A stretch of 64,000 nucleotides of DNA from Verrucomicrobium spinosum DSM 4136 = JCM 18804 (GTDB taxonomy: Bacteria; Verrucomicrobiota; Verrucomicrobiia; Verrucomicrobiales; Verrucomicrobiaceae), in the NCBI RefSeq assembly GCF_000172155.1, contig NZ_ABIZ01000001.1:7225105-7289104 (forward strand), given 5' to 3'. The translations under genes and the position numbers were made by a program. Below are positions 18,878-28,085 of the stretch, in pieces; the stretch's first letter is position 1; each line of letters begins with the position of its first letter. The notes beneath the pieces were generated by a model. That model was not told the DNA's origin. It made no database searches and saw only the letters and a list, made by a program, of their open reading frames with translations.

Positions 18878-19753
18878 TTAACTGCGGTGATGCCGTGAGC
18901 GATATTGGCTGGGAGCCATCCCTTTGGCATCCGCAAAAACGCGATTGAAGTTGGAGAGGGACTGGAAACCGGTCAAAAACGCGATTTCACTCACGGACTG
19001 CGTCGTCTCCACCAATGTCTTGCAAGCTCTCGCCACCCGTAGCTCATTGATCAGGGAAGTCAGAGTTCGACCCGTCACCTTCTTGCAGTATCGGCTGAAG
19101 GCTGCATCACTCATCCTGGCCACTTGAGCGATCTCTGGAAGACTCAACGGCTCCGCCAGATGGGCGTAGAGATAATCGTACACCCTGCGCATGCGGTCGG
19201 CAGCCCGGGAGTCATTGTCAGGAGAGTATCCCACGCCGGTCAGACTTACAGCCGAGTCAGCCCCCTCCGCGAGGATCTGGAGAATCTCCAGCAAACCAAG
19301 CAAACGGTTAGTTCCCTCGGAAGACTCCAGCGATTCCATCAGGGGCTGCACCTGGGCGGAAATCACAGGATCGAAGCAGAGCCCCCGTGGAGCCACGTCC
19401 AAGAGCTGCTTCCATTCCCGGCATTCTGGCAGCTCCCAGAACCCTTGCCCCAGAGAGGTGGGACGCATATGGAGTACCAATGCCCGAGCACGCTGGTTTT
19501 TCCCGCCCGTACCAACGCTCCGCCAGTAGTGCGGGAGATTGGGCCCCAGCAATACCAGATCTCCCACCGTGAAGGCCCCCAGATGATCGCCCACGCAGCG
19601 GTCCCCCTCCCCTTCTACAATACAGGCGAGCTCAATTTCCGGGTGAAAATGCCACGGCACGTCAAAGCGGGGGAGGTTGTAGCTCCGCACGAGGAAAGAC
19701 TCGTCCGGCCCCCATTGCACATCTTCCAGGCGGGCTCGCATCGCGCTCCACAT
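18878..19753 (-). CDS. AraC-family transcriptional regulator with cupin domain
   Basis: Regulator of 291 residues. The N-terminal cupin sensor (about 15-110) shows the HFHPEIELACIVEGEG pattern. The C-terminal double HTH (about 185-288) shows LSLPEIAQVARMSDAAFSRYCKKVTG and the second-helix block VSEIAFLTGFQSLSNFNRVF. It is divergent from the ferritin-like gene at 19867 across a 113-bp spacer, so it most likely controls that gene and itself. The effector is probably a small sugar or metabolite bound in the cupin, but cannot be named. Confidence 0.93.
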   Translation of the reverse strand: MWSAMRARLEDVQWGPDESFLVRSYNLPRFDVPWHFHPEIELACIVEGEGDRCVGDHLGAFTVGDLVLLGPNLPHYWRSVGTGGKNQRARALVLHMRPTSLGQGFWELPECREWKQLLDVAPRGLCFDPVISAQVQPLMESLESSEGTNRLLGLLEILQILAEGADSAVSLTGVGYSPDNDSRAADRMRRVYDYLYAHLAEPLSLPEIAQVARMSDAAFSRYCKKVTGRTLTSLINELRVARACKTLVETTQSVSEIAFLTGFQSLSNFNRVFADAKGMAPSQYRSRHHRS

Positions 19754-19866
19754 TGCCAGCTATTTACCTGGTGAGTCAAACCTGCTACCTCAATCCAGTC
19801 AAAATTCTGGGAGCACTGGGCAAGCCGCGGGTGGCGGCATCCAAGCCATTTCGCTAGGATGGTCCC

Positions 19867-21312
19867 ATGAAGCCGGCTGCCGATTTCGCCTCCTCCTACC
19901 GTCCCTATCGCAATTTGCCACCGCTCGCCGGCGTCACCACCTTTGCAGAGGCAGTGGAGCCGGGTCTCGCGGTAGAAGCTGGAGTGGATCGCTTGAAGCG
20001 CCATCACTACACGCTCAAGCGACTCATGCAGATCCTGCAGTCCCGATTGACGGCTGAGCCGGTGTACGAGCTGAAGATGACCTACAGTCTGCACTCCCAC
20101 TACTGTGCGGAGCATTGCACCGCCATGCGGGAAAGGGTGGCCGAGATGCGCACCCCGCCGCTAGGTCTGGAGAAGGTGCCTAACGAGTCCCTGAAGACCT
20201 TCTTCGACGAGATCCAAAACGCGCCCACAACGGCAGAGATGCTCACCGGCATCTACGACCACGCGTTGCCCGCCCTTCAAAAAGCCATGCAGCGGCACCG
20301 GGAGGAAACGCATCCCATGGCGGACCACCCCACCGTGCGCATCCTCAGATTCGCCCTCATGGAGATCGAGGAAATGACCTATTGGGGCCGGGAGGCGCTG
20401 CCCTGCCTGGTGTCTGCTGATGACAAGGCAAAGATGATCGACTGGGAGCGCCTGCTGGAGGGGCTGCTGGCCGCGGCCGGAGGCTTGGATGGGGCGGCGA
20501 CACCGGAGCCGTGCACCCTCCCCCCCCTCTACAGTGACCTGCCGCTGACCTACGACAAGACCCCGCGGCGGGACGAACGCTTCCCGGACCCCTACAACAT
20601 GGGCGTGCATGCGGAAGAGTTCCTCTATGATCCCCAGTACTCCGCGCGGGACAAGACGCTCATGATGTACTACAAGCGGCTGCGGGAGATCGATGTGCCG
20701 GAGATGATGGCCAGCATCCTCACCGAGACGCCGGACAAGCCCTGGGGCTACTATCGTGACATGACACGTCAGCTCTGGGACGAGGCACGCCACGCCATGC
20801 TGGGCGAGATCGGCTTTGTCGCCAGGGGCATCGACTGGCCCCACCGCGTGATGGTGAACTTCACCTGGTCGCTGGGTCTGAACACGCAACTCAAGCCGTG
20901 GGAGCGGCATGCAGTGCTTTATTTCATCGAACAGGGCCTTATGACCAAGACGGGCAAACGATTCGAGTGGGAAGTGGGGGCGGAGTCTGGTGATCCGCTG
21001 GCGGAGACCTTCCAGGACTTTGACTGGGCAGATGAGGTGCTGCATGCCCAGATTGGCAAGCAGTGGTATGTGAGCGCCTTTGGCGACCAGAAGCAGGCCA
21101 TTGAATACGGCAGCAACTGCTGGAGCAAAGTGCTCATCGGCTGGCGTGAGTGGCAGCAGCAGGGCCTCACCCAGCACCGGAACTGGTGGCCAGAGCTGTA
21201 TCAGGAATACTGCGCAGTCCAGGGCGTCGAACCGGATCCCGCGGCTTTGGCCTACCACACCACGTATGAAACGTCCCGTGCAGATCTGGAGAAGCTGGCG
21301 GCGTCAGCGTGA
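19867..21312 (+). CDS. Ferritin-like diiron-fold protein, unknown function
   Basis: Large protein of 481 residues without signal peptide. It carries a ferritin-like helix pattern: YCAEHC near 79-84, an ALMEIEEMTYWG block near 163-174, PEMM near 278-281, and DEARHAMLGE at 305-314. The last has the E-x-x-H pair of diiron carboxylate proteins. Acidic and His residues in these four helices could bind two metals, as in DUF455-type or MiaE-like oxygenases. The substrate is unknown. It lies alone, divergent from a cupin AraC regulator, so its expression is probably inducible. Possible 3' hairpin at 21313-21336. Confidence 0.8.
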   Translation: MKPAADFASSYRPYRNLPPLAGVTTFAEAVEPGLAVEAGVDRLKRHHYTLKRLMQILQSRLTAEPVYELKMTYSLHSHYCAEHCTAMRERVAEMRTPPLGLEKVPNESLKTFFDEIQNAPTTAEMLTGIYDHALPALQKAMQRHREETHPMADHPTVRILRFALMEIEEMTYWGREALPCLVSADDKAKMIDWERLLEGLLAAAGGLDGAATPEPCTLPPLYSDLPLTYDKTPRRDERFPDPYNMGVHAEEFLYDPQYSARDKTLMMYYKRLREIDVPEMMASILTETPDKPWGYYRDMTRQLWDEARHAMLGEIGFVARGIDWPHRVMVNFTWSLGLNTQLKPWERHAVLYFIEQGLMTKTGKRFEWEVGAESGDPLAETFQDFDWADEVLHAQIGKQWYVSAFGDQKQAIEYGSNCWSKVLIGWREWQQQGLTQHRNWWPELYQEYCAVQGVEPDPAALAYHTTYETSRADLEKLAASA

Positions 21313-21336
21313 GTGTGTGGGGCGTGTGCCACACAC
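21313..21336 (+). terminator. Possible terminator hairpin after the ferritin-like gene
   Basis: A perfect 8-bp stem GTGTGTGG/CCACACAC with an 8-base loop begins at the base after the stop codon. There is no T-run, so it may instead stabilise the 3' end. Confidence 0.4.
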
Positions 21337-21354
21337 AGACATACCAGCAGCCAG

Positions 21355-21416
21355 GTCCCGGAGGGACGTCGGACAGCAGCCGGTGGTGACGGGAGCGTAG
21401 CGACCACAACCACCGG
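21355..21416. repeat. Compound hairpin element, candidate dispersed repeat
   Basis: Contains GTCCC-GGA-GGGAC (21355-21367) followed by CCGGTGGT/ACCACCGG (21380-21387 and 21409-21416) enclosing a GC-rich loop. The region up to 21483 is non-coding between convergent genes. The layout resembles REP-like intergenic elements, but copy number cannot be known from this window. Confidence 0.45.
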
Positions 21417-21483
21417 ATGACACGCGTAAAAACATCGTGTCCCGAAGGCGACGCCGGACCGGGCCACACGTCCACAAAATTTC

Positions 21484-22401
21484 CTACCGCCCCGCCGGCT
21501 GCGGCAAACGATTGCCCTTCCTGGCCATCACCCCAGCCATCCACGAAATCCAAAACGGCAGGTTCACCAGGAAGATGAAGCACATCACCTGGTTCACCCG
21601 GAAGTCCAGCTTCATGATCAGCTCCACCCCGAAGTGAAAGGCGATGAAACTGGTGCCGATGAACAGCGCCCAGGCGCGGTTCCACAGCGCCACAAAGGCG
21701 AACAGTTCAAGGAAGAAACCCGCCCCAAAGACCAGCCGGGTGATGATGTGATGCTCCGCGAGCCACTGGGCAATACCGATGACCGGCTCAAACACGCCCT
21801 TGCTGGGGTTGTCATAGTAGAGCTGGCGGTGGGTCTTCACCACGGCCTTGGCCAGGTAGTGGCTCTTGAACAGCCAGAGCCCATCGGTCTTGCTCAGCTT
21901 CGTGATCGCGGAGGTGACATAGACCGCCGCCACGGCGCACTGGGAGAAATAGAGCTGGTACGAGGCCGCACCGAGCCCCGCCGCAAAAGCGAAAGGACGC
22001 CCCTTCACCAGCCGCCAGCCGAGCCAGAACAGCTCTGCCACAGACTGGGTGATGAGGATGAGCCCGATCATGTTATTTCCATGAAACGTGAAACCCTGGG
22101 AATTGTGCAGGGTGTTGTACCCCAGGTGGGCCAGGGTCAGGACGACCACCCCCAGCGGATTCAGAAAGCCGGTCACGTACAGCACGGCCGCCACGATCAC
22201 AAGGGGGCGGAACCAGGTCATGGCTTCTGGGCCGCCCAAGAATGAGAGGTCCACAAAATGGGCGATGCCATTGGGCATCTCCTGCCGGGCAAAAGGGAGC
22301 GCCTCCCAGAGGCCCCAGACAACGGCCATGGCAAAAAAGAGGCGGAGGAGGAACCACTCCCTCGCACACACTGGGACTGGACTGAATGCTTTGGACTCCA
22401 T
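21484..22401 (-). CDS. HTTM-like polytopic membrane protein
   Basis: Membrane protein of 305 residues with about seven hydrophobic helices starting near 17. The pattern (early helix with FFAMAVVWGLWEALPF, the NTLHNSQGFTFHGNN loop, the later TKLSKTDGLWLF segment, then VFGAGFFLELFAF) resembles HTTM-domain proteins, the membrane family related to vitamin K-dependent gamma-carboxylase. Catalytic activity is not shown for most bacterial members. A gene for a small membrane-anchored protein lies 54 bp upstream on the same strand, as often seen beside HTTM genes. Confidence 0.7.
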   Translation of the reverse strand: MESKAFSPVPVCAREWFLLRLFFAMAVVWGLWEALPFARQEMPNGIAHFVDLSFLGGPEAMTWFRPLVIVAAVLYVTGFLNPLGVVVLTLAHLGYNTLHNSQGFTFHGNNMIGLILITQSVAELFWLGWRLVKGRPFAFAAGLGAASYQLYFSQCAVAAVYVTSAITKLSKTDGLWLFKSHYLAKAVVKTHRQLYYDNPSKGVFEPVIGIAQWLAEHHIITRLVFGAGFFLELFAFVALWNRAWALFIGTSFIAFHFGVELIMKLDFRVNQVMCFIFLVNLPFWISWMAGVMARKGNRLPQPAGR

Positions 22402-22455
22402 AGGACGGATCGGATCAGGTCAAAGACGCATCTTGGCGGACGAAGAAACGAGGGA

Positions 22456-22905
22456 TCAGCCCTCACCCAGCACCTGGGGCTCCTCCCGGAAGGTGGTTTC
22501 CTCCTGGTAGATAAGCATGTCTGTGATGCGCACCATTTCCGGCAGCGGGCGCTTCCGCTTGGTGGCCGCCTCACGGAGCTGCCGCATCGTTTCTGCAAAG
22601 GCTTCCTTGCGGATCTCCGGCGTGGCCTCCTCCGGCTCCAGCCCGTTCTTTTTGCAGGTGCGGTTGAGGCGCTCGGTGTAGATCTTCTTCACTTTGGCAG
22701 AGCTCAGGCCGGTGTGCTTCTTGATGTCCAGCGCATTCCCCGCCCCATCCGCCACCACCAGGTAGTTTGACGGGTATTCACTGGGGTCCGCATACATGGG
22801 GAAGCTGTTGAAGGGGTAGGCATTCTTCACCCCACGACACAGCAAGGTGAGCACCACCATCACCATGATGGGATGCTTGAGAACTCGACGGATGCGCGGC
22901 CACAT
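22456..22905 (-). CDS. Small membrane-anchored protein next to the HTTM gene
   Basis: Protein of 149 residues with one N-terminal hydrophobic segment (about 12-25) followed by NAYPFNSFPMYADP, a segment I associate with partners of HTTM-type proteins. The remainder is helical and charged and probably periplasmic. It shares a strand with the HTTM gene 54 bp downstream, so the two are likely co-expressed. Function unknown. Confidence 0.7.
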   Translation of the reverse strand: MWPRIRRVLKHPIMVMVVLTLLCRGVKNAYPFNSFPMYADPSEYPSNYLVVADGAGNALDIKKHTGLSSAKVKKIYTERLNRTCKKNGLEPEEATPEIRKEAFAETMRQLREAATKRKRPLPEMVRITDMLIYQEETTFREEPQVLGEG

Positions 22906-23053
22906 GCCCCTGTCGTAAGCGAGCCCTGCGGCCGCTGCAACGGGAAAGGATCGAGTCGCAGGATCCGCCCTGAAAATGCCATCTCACACACATGAGGATC
23001 TGCTTTAGCCATCAGGAAGTTGACGATTACGTCAAACAAGGGCACGGGCGGGA

Positions 23054-23581
23054 GTGCGAGTCTTCCCCACCCTCGGCTGTTTCGCGGTTGCCCTCTCTGT
23101 AGCTCTGGCGTGGGGGCTCCCACTGACTCCGCTCTGTTCCCAGGCACGCCATGCTGAGGCAGGCGTGAGGGGAACCGTTGTGCGCGTGCATGACGGTGAT
23201 ACGGTGACGATCCTGACGCCTGACAAAACGGAGATAAAGATCCGGCTGTTGGGCATCGATGCGCCGGAAGCTGGTCAGCCCTATGGATCAGCCGCCAAGA
23301 AGTCGCTCTCCTCGCTGATTTTTGGACGCGAAGTGCACCTGCACGCCACCGGCACAGACAAATATGGCCGCACTCTGGGCCAGCTCCACATGGGAGATGT
23401 CTGGGTGAATCATGAGCAAATCCACCGAGGCATGGCCTGGCACTACCTTCAATACAGCCAGGATGCCCAGCTCGCTTTGGCAGAGGCGGATGCCCGGCGG
23501 GCGCGGCGCGGCCTCTGGCAGGATGCCAGGCCCGTAGCCCCATGGCTGTGGCGGAGGCAGCCGCACAAGAAGAATGGGTGA
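23054..23581 (+). CDS. Exported thermonuclease-family (SNase-like) protein
   Basis: Secreted nuclease-fold protein of 175 residues. A signal peptide spans about 1-36 (hydrophobic core CFAVALSVALAWGL). The SNase domain shows VVRVHDGDTVTI, the IKIRLLGIDAPE block with the catalytic Arg/Asp pattern, and DKYGRTLGQL near 112-121, which keeps the second catalytic Arg. The start is GTG 23054; no ATG lies upstream in frame. It may degrade extracellular nucleic acids. The beta-helix gene begins 34 bp past its stop. Confidence 0.88.
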   Translation: MRVFPTLGCFAVALSVALAWGLPLTPLCSQARHAEAGVRGTVVRVHDGDTVTILTPDKTEIKIRLLGIDAPEAGQPYGSAAKKSLSSLIFGREVHLHATGTDKYGRTLGQLHMGDVWVNHEQIHRGMAWHYLQYSQDAQLALAEADARRARRGLWQDARPVAPWLWRRQPHKKNG

Positions 23582-23615
23582 TGGGCCTGGGGTAGGCATG
23601 GCGTATTGCTCCCCC

Positions 23616-25268
23616 ATGCATACGCCCAAGCGCCGCCTGCTCAGCCCTTCTTCCGCCATCCCTATGGGCTTATGCCTGGCTCTGGCCAGCTTGACCTTGC
23701 AGGCTGCGGAGATCTTCGTGAGTCCGGACCCCGCAGGCCAGAACCAACCGATCAAGACGGCACTGGCCTCCGCGGCTGAAGGAGAGGTGCTGGTGCTCAA
23801 GCCCGGGATCTATCGGGAGACTCTGGTGATCGGAAAGCGCGTCACTCTCAAGGGAGAACCTGGGGCAGCGCTGGACGGCACCATACCCCTTCCGGCCGAC
23901 TGGCAGCCAGCTGGAGCAGAGCTGCCGGGAGTGCTCACGGCTCCCCTCCCCTCCCAGCCTGCCGGACTGCTCCTGGATGGCAGGTTCATCGCCGAGCTGC
24001 GCTTTGACCGCGCCCAAAAGTCCGGGGACTGGCACTGGAAAATGCTGCTGCAGAAAGGCCCGCCATTGAGCGGGTTCAATGAAATCAAGGCGCTCTGGAT
24101 CTGGCATCCCGGGGAGAGACGCGCCTACTTGCGACTGCCCGCTGGCATCTCACCCTCCACGGCCAGGCTGACCATGGTCGCTCAAGATAGACCCCTCATT
24201 GCGGTGAAGGGGGCCTCCGGGGTGGTCATCGAGAACCTGGAACTCATCGGGGGCTCAACCGCCGTCAGCATTGGCGAAGGTGCAGACCGCACGGTGGTGA
24301 GAGGCTGCCACATCCGCTCGTATGAGGACACCGGCATTGGCCTTTCAGGCGGGGCCAGCCAATGCATCGTGGAGAACTGTGAAATCACCCGCGGAGCGCT
24401 GGAGGAATGGGCACCGAGCATGGAACACAGTCGCTCCAACTACGAGATCTGGCGCATCCACAAGGATGTGGGCAAGTATGACCGTGTGGGCATCAATCTG
24501 TTCCGAGCCGGCGTCGGCAACCAAATCCTCCACAACCGCCTGGACCGGGTCTTCGACGGCATCTGCTTGGGCGATTACAAAGCGGAGTCCCTGGATGACC
24601 CGCTGCCAGATGCCGCTCATGGGCGGGGCACCCTGATCGCGGGGAATGTGATCGAAAACACGCGTGACTCCGGCATCGAACTCGGGGTGGGCTGCGTGGA
24701 GGTGGAAGTGAAGGACAACACGCTGCGCCGCACTCATGGCGGATTCCGTTTCAAGGTGCCCCGCATCGGTCCGGTGTTCATCCACCACAACCGCCTCATC
24801 GATGGTGCCCCCTTTAACTTCTGGTTCAGCATGGATTCCTCACCCGCCGAGGGCTACATCTACCACAACACAGTGGTGGGCAGGAAGCCAGCTCTGGCGC
24901 TGCATGTGGAGAAGGGAAAGCGGGACTTCAGCGTGCCCAGGTGGCATTTCCTCAACAATCTCTTCGCCGTCAAAGAGGGCTATCTGGACAAGCCTGACAA
25001 AGGAAACACGGTGGACTTTACCAGCGCCCATAATGTCTGTCTGCGCCAGGATGCCAGCCCCTGGCCGGGTGATGCCACCAAAGACAAAGGCAGCCGCTAT
25101 GGACTGCCCCTCACGCTGAACGACCAGGGGGCTCCGGCTCCAGACAGTGCGGCCGTGGATGCAGGCATGGACTTGAGCACCTATTGGAAAGGCAAACCCC
25201 TGCCCGGAGCAGAGAAAGGCACTTACAAAGGAGCCGCGCCCGATGTCGGCGCGGCGGAGGTGCAGTAG
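23616..25268 (+). CDS. Exported right-handed beta-helix protein
   Basis: Secreted protein of about 550 residues. A signal peptide (about 1-32) ends near LQAAEIFV, followed by the opening IFVSPDPAG...PIKTALASAAEGEVLVLKPGIY typical of pectate-lyase-like beta-helix proteins. Repeated coil units with N-rich turns (VIENLEL, IVENCEI, ILHNRL, VIENTRDSGIEL) span about 200-420. Such folds bind or cleave acidic polysaccharides, but no catalytic residues are recognisable. ATG 23616 is chosen because the upstream 14 codons overlap the nuclease gene end. Confidence 0.87.
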   Translation: MHTPKRRLLSPSSAIPMGLCLALASLTLQAAEIFVSPDPAGQNQPIKTALASAAEGEVLVLKPGIYRETLVIGKRVTLKGEPGAALDGTIPLPADWQPAGAELPGVLTAPLPSQPAGLLLDGRFIAELRFDRAQKSGDWHWKMLLQKGPPLSGFNEIKALWIWHPGERRAYLRLPAGISPSTARLTMVAQDRPLIAVKGASGVVIENLELIGGSTAVSIGEGADRTVVRGCHIRSYEDTGIGLSGGASQCIVENCEITRGALEEWAPSMEHSRSNYEIWRIHKDVGKYDRVGINLFRAGVGNQILHNRLDRVFDGICLGDYKAESLDDPLPDAAHGRGTLIAGNVIENTRDSGIELGVGCVEVEVKDNTLRRTHGGFRFKVPRIGPVFIHHNRLIDGAPFNFWFSMDSSPAEGYIYHNTVVGRKPALALHVEKGKRDFSVPRWHFLNNLFAVKEGYLDKPDKGNTVDFTSAHNVCLRQDASPWPGDATKDKGSRYGLPLTLNDQGAPAPDSAAVDAGMDLSTYWKGKPLPGAEKGTYKGAAPDVGAAEVQ

Positions 25269-25273
25269 CCAAC

Positions 25274-26290
25274 CTACTCCACTTTTTCCCCGGTCTCCAT
25301 GAAGAGAAACTCCACATCATCCGGACGGGGGGCGGTGCCTTTGAACAGGAACTGGCCCTTCGCCGCATCCCACTCATAGTAGAGGGCTCGCACCAATCCG
25401 GTGAGCGGCTTGAACAGTGCCGGGGTGGCGCTGCCGCCCAGGGAGGCCCACTCCAGCACCATGTCGGTGCCACCAGCATTGATCCAATACGGCTGAATGA
25501 GAACGCCATCACCCTTGGGCGCACGATGCAGGGACCACTGGGGGGCGTGGTCTTCCTGAGCAAGCCGTTTGCGCAACGCCTCGAATGTTGACTCCTCATC
25601 CCAGCCCTGCCCGCCCTCCGCGAGCGCATGTTTTCTTGCGGCGTCCACCGCCACGACGAGGGCCTTCGTTGATTCCCCTTTGGGCAGGCAAAGAGGGGCC
25701 TCCGGAACCTGGTCCATGAACGGACCCAGCCCTTTGACGGCCGATAACACCACCCTGCGCCCAATGCGGCCGTATTGGTAGAGCTGGAAGCTGCGGGCCT
25801 CCACATCGCCCTCCGCGTCAGAAGTGCTCACCGCCACCAGAGCCAAAGGATGGGTGGGCACTTCCCCGCCGGCAGAGGGGGGATACATCCACTTCTGCTG
25901 ACGGTCGGCAAAGGGATGAATGGACAAATGCACGTCGATCCCGCGGTCTTCATTCGCAGGAGCCACCGTGCGCAGAGTGAGCGTGCGGCTCTTCTCGTCA
26001 AGCTCCAGCAGGTGACCCTCTTTGTTGCCAGCAACCTTCAGCACCACGGCAGCGTCCCTGCCAAGGCCTTTGAAGGCTTCTGCCTGCGCCTCCCGGGGAT
26101 GGTCAAACTGCATCTCCATGCCCGCCACCCGGTCTGCCCAGAGGAGCAGTTCAGAGAACACGATCTTCACATCCGGCACGACCGCATCCGCGGCCTCCGC
26201 CTGAGTCAGAAAGCCGCCGCCCGCAAGGGCGAACAAGGCCGCTGCGCACCACTGGCGGCGTGAAGAGAAGGTCAAATCGAGGTGAGACAT
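25274..26290 (-). CDS. Exported protein of unknown function, possible Tat substrate (338 aa)
   Basis: I do not recognise the family. The N-terminus SSRRQWCAAALFALAGG has a twin-arginine followed by a hydrophobic core and an AEA-ADA cleavage region, so it may use the Tat or Sec route. The mature part is mixed alpha/beta without motif. ATG 26290 is used instead of TTG 26299. It is convergent with the beta-helix gene, the stops being 5 bp apart. Confidence 0.7.
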   Translation of the reverse strand: MSHLDLTFSSRRQWCAAALFALAGGGFLTQAEAADAVVPDVKIVFSELLLWADRVAGMEMQFDHPREAQAEAFKGLGRDAAVVLKVAGNKEGHLLELDEKSRTLTLRTVAPANEDRGIDVHLSIHPFADRQQKWMYPPSAGGEVPTHPLALVAVSTSDAEGDVEARSFQLYQYGRIGRRVVLSAVKGLGPFMDQVPEAPLCLPKGESTKALVVAVDAARKHALAEGGQGWDEESTFEALRKRLAQEDHAPQWSLHRAPKGDGVLIQPYWINAGGTDMVLEWASLGGSATPALFKPLTGLVRALYYEWDAAKGQFLFKGTAPRPDDVEFLFMETGEKVE

Positions 26291-26318
26291 GGCAACCAAA
26301 GCTGACGGTGGGCTGGCA

Positions 26319-26355
26319 GAAAAACGGGCGGCAATCTTTGCAGACGGCCGCCCGT
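26319..26355 (-). terminator. Rho-independent terminator of the 96-aa gene
   Basis: On the minus strand a perfect 9-bp stem ACGGGCGGC/GCCGCCCGT (26347-26355 and 26324-26332, 14-base loop) is followed by a short T-run (26320-26324). It lies 20 bp past the stop of the small secreted gene. Confidence 0.85.
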
Positions 26356-26374
26356 GAGAGGGAGGGCGCTCCGC

Positions 26375-26665
26375 TTACTTGCGGTCGGTGCGGATTACGA
26401 TGGCACTGATGTCATCCAGGATGACCACCGCATCGTAGTATTCCTGGCCGGTGATGGTGGAAAGATGAAGGGCTGCACCGCCCACGGACTCGACCTTGCC
26501 GGAGATCTTGTCGCCTGACTTGAGGCGGATTTCCACTTTCTGTCCGATCTGACGCTCCAGCACGGTGCCGGCGACGTCGTCTTTTTTAAAGCCCACTTTG
26601 TCGTCAGCGGACACAACAGCAGTGGCAAGGGTGGTCATAAGGGCAATAAGAGCAATGGCTTTCAT
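26375..26665 (-). CDS. Small exported protein with possible Sm-like beta fold (96 aa)
   Basis: Signal peptide about 1-20 (ALIALMTTLATAVVSA). The mature 75 residues read as strands: KVEIRLKSGDKISGKVESVGG then VVILDDISAIVI. This alternating pattern is like Sm/Hfq or LSm-type barrels used outside the RNA world for protein binding. That fold is inference. Another small secreted protein gene lies 66 bp upstream, and a clear terminator follows, so the two may form a short operon. Confidence 0.72.
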   Translation of the reverse strand: MKAIALIALMTTLATAVVSADDKVGFKKDDVAGTVLERQIGQKVEIRLKSGDKISGKVESVGGAALHLSTITGQEYYDAVVILDDISAIVIRTDRK

Positions 26666-26731
26666 GGTTCTGATTTCGACGGTGTGAATGGATTTACTGA
26701 AGTGTTGCGTGTTTCTGGGGGAAAATGGGTC

Positions 26732-27133
26732 TTACTGGATCTCAAACTGGATGGTCGCGGTGGCTTCACCCGCAGAGATGCTGAGCAGGTATTTGCCTGC
26801 TGGCAACTTCTGTTTGTCCATGGTCTGGTCAAGTGAACCCTTGTTCGTTCCCTGGAGCAGAATGACCGCCGGCTGCGCCGTTTCATCCGTCGTGCCGTCT
26901 GCCTTCAGCTTGTGCACGTTGATGATCGCCATGTCTGCCTTGACGGCGATGCTGAGCGGGGCATTGGCTGCCACAGGTTTCTCCAGTTTGGCAAAGGCCT
27001 CACCCGCCTTGTAGGTCGCCGCTTGGCCGCCCACGTTCACGGCGAAGGGAAGTGAGCCCTCCGCGTGAAGGGAAGAGAGGCCGGTGAAGGCGGTCAGGAG
27101 GCTGGCGAGCACTGCGAATTTGATCTTTTTCAT
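26732..27133 (-). CDS. Small exported protein (133 aa)
   Basis: Signal peptide about 1-24 (KFAVLASLLTAFTGLSSLHA). The mature part is beta-rich with a C-terminal segment LPAGKYLLSISAGEATATIQFEI of the kind seen in Ig-like or fibronectin-like domains. No family recognised. ATG 27133 (MKKIKFAV) is preferred to the start 20 codons upstream since it gives a standard signal peptide. Confidence 0.72.
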   Translation of the reverse strand: MKKIKFAVLASLLTAFTGLSSLHAEGSLPFAVNVGGQAATYKAGEAFAKLEKPVAANAPLSIAVKADMAIINVHKLKADGTTDETAQPAVILLQGTNKGSLDQTMDKQKLPAGKYLLSISAGEATATIQFEIQ

Positions 27134-27272
27134 ATCTACAGAGTGCATGTGAGGCGGGCGGAGTTTGTGACAGCCATTCCCCACTCTCTTCATCCATGGA
27201 CGCTCCCCCGGGAAGAGTCGGCGGGGCTTTTTGACCTTGAAAGATCACGAGGAATTTCGTCGCATAGAGGTC

Positions 27273-28085
27273 ATGCTTCCCCGCTCCCTCTCCACCGCCA
27301 TCCTGCTGCTTGCCTCGCTCGGCACAGGCCAGTCCGCCACCGCCGCCGAACCCGCCACCCGCCAGCGCCTCGCCATCATCAAAGCGGATGATGTAAAGGG
27401 CGTGAACGGCAAATGGGACCGCTTCATCGCGCTCTCCCAGCAGCGGGACATCGTCGTCTCCCTGGGCATCATCACCGAGTCTCTGGCCACCCAGGATCCC
27501 AAGTACGTGGCCTGGATCAAAAAATGGGCGGACACCGGCGAGGTGGAGTTCTGGAACCACGGCTGGGATCACAAGAGCTGGACCGACACAGCGGGCAAAA
27601 AGCTCTCAGAGTTTGGCGGCTCCGGTCTGGAGCACCAGAAAGATCACTTGCTGAAGGCGCAGTCCTCCTTCAAGACCGCCACCGGCAGCCCCTACACGAT
27701 CTTTGGCAGCCCGTTCAACGCCATGGATGGTGACACCGCCCGCGCGCTCAACGAGATTCCAGAGCTCAAGCTCATCTATTGCTACCCCGGCTCCGTGGTG
27801 AACGCCCAGCTCAAGGGCAAGGTGCTGCTCCCCATGACTCTCCGTGGCGAACACGATGGGACAAGCAAGCCCAACTTCCCCAAGTTCAAGGAAGAGTATC
27901 AAAAAAAGGACGGTCCCGCCCTCAACCTCGCCGCCATCCAGTTTCATCCTCTTGGCTTCAGCGAAGAAGGATTCAAACACTATACCGACATCCTTGATTT
28001 CTTGAAAACTGAAGGCTGGACCTTCATCCTGCCCACGAAATACCTCGAACTCCAAACTCAGGCTGCTGCTGCGGCCAGGCCTTAG
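27273..28085 (+). CDS. Exported polysaccharide-deacetylase-like protein
   Basis: Secreted protein of about 270 residues. A signal peptide (about 1-24) precedes LAIIKADDVKG, which has the position and form of the NodB-type catalytic/metal Asp motif, and EFWNHGWDHKSW near 93-104, which gives the metal-binding His pair. It is therefore likely a carbohydrate esterase-like (NodB homology) enzyme, but the sequence is divergent and the second half gives no further motif. ATG 27273 gives the clean signal peptide. It is divergent from the small secreted gene at 26732-27133. Confidence 0.82.
   Translation: MLPRSLSTAILLLASLGTGQSATAAEPATRQRLAIIKADDVKGVNGKWDRFIALSQQRDIVVSLGIITESLATQDPKYVAWIKKWADTGEVEFWNHGWDHKSWTDTAGKKLSEFGGSGLEHQKDHLLKAQSSFKTATGSPYTIFGSPFNAMDGDTARALNEIPELKLIYCYPGSVVNAQLKGKVLLPMTLRGEHDGTSKPNFPKFKEEYQKKDGPALNLAAIQFHPLGFSEEGFKHYTDILDFLKTEGWTFILPTKYLELQTQAAAAARP

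Noticed and set aside
20161-21258. 365-codon minus-strand frame
   Set aside because: Antisense to the ferritin-like gene, which has real metal-ligand helices.
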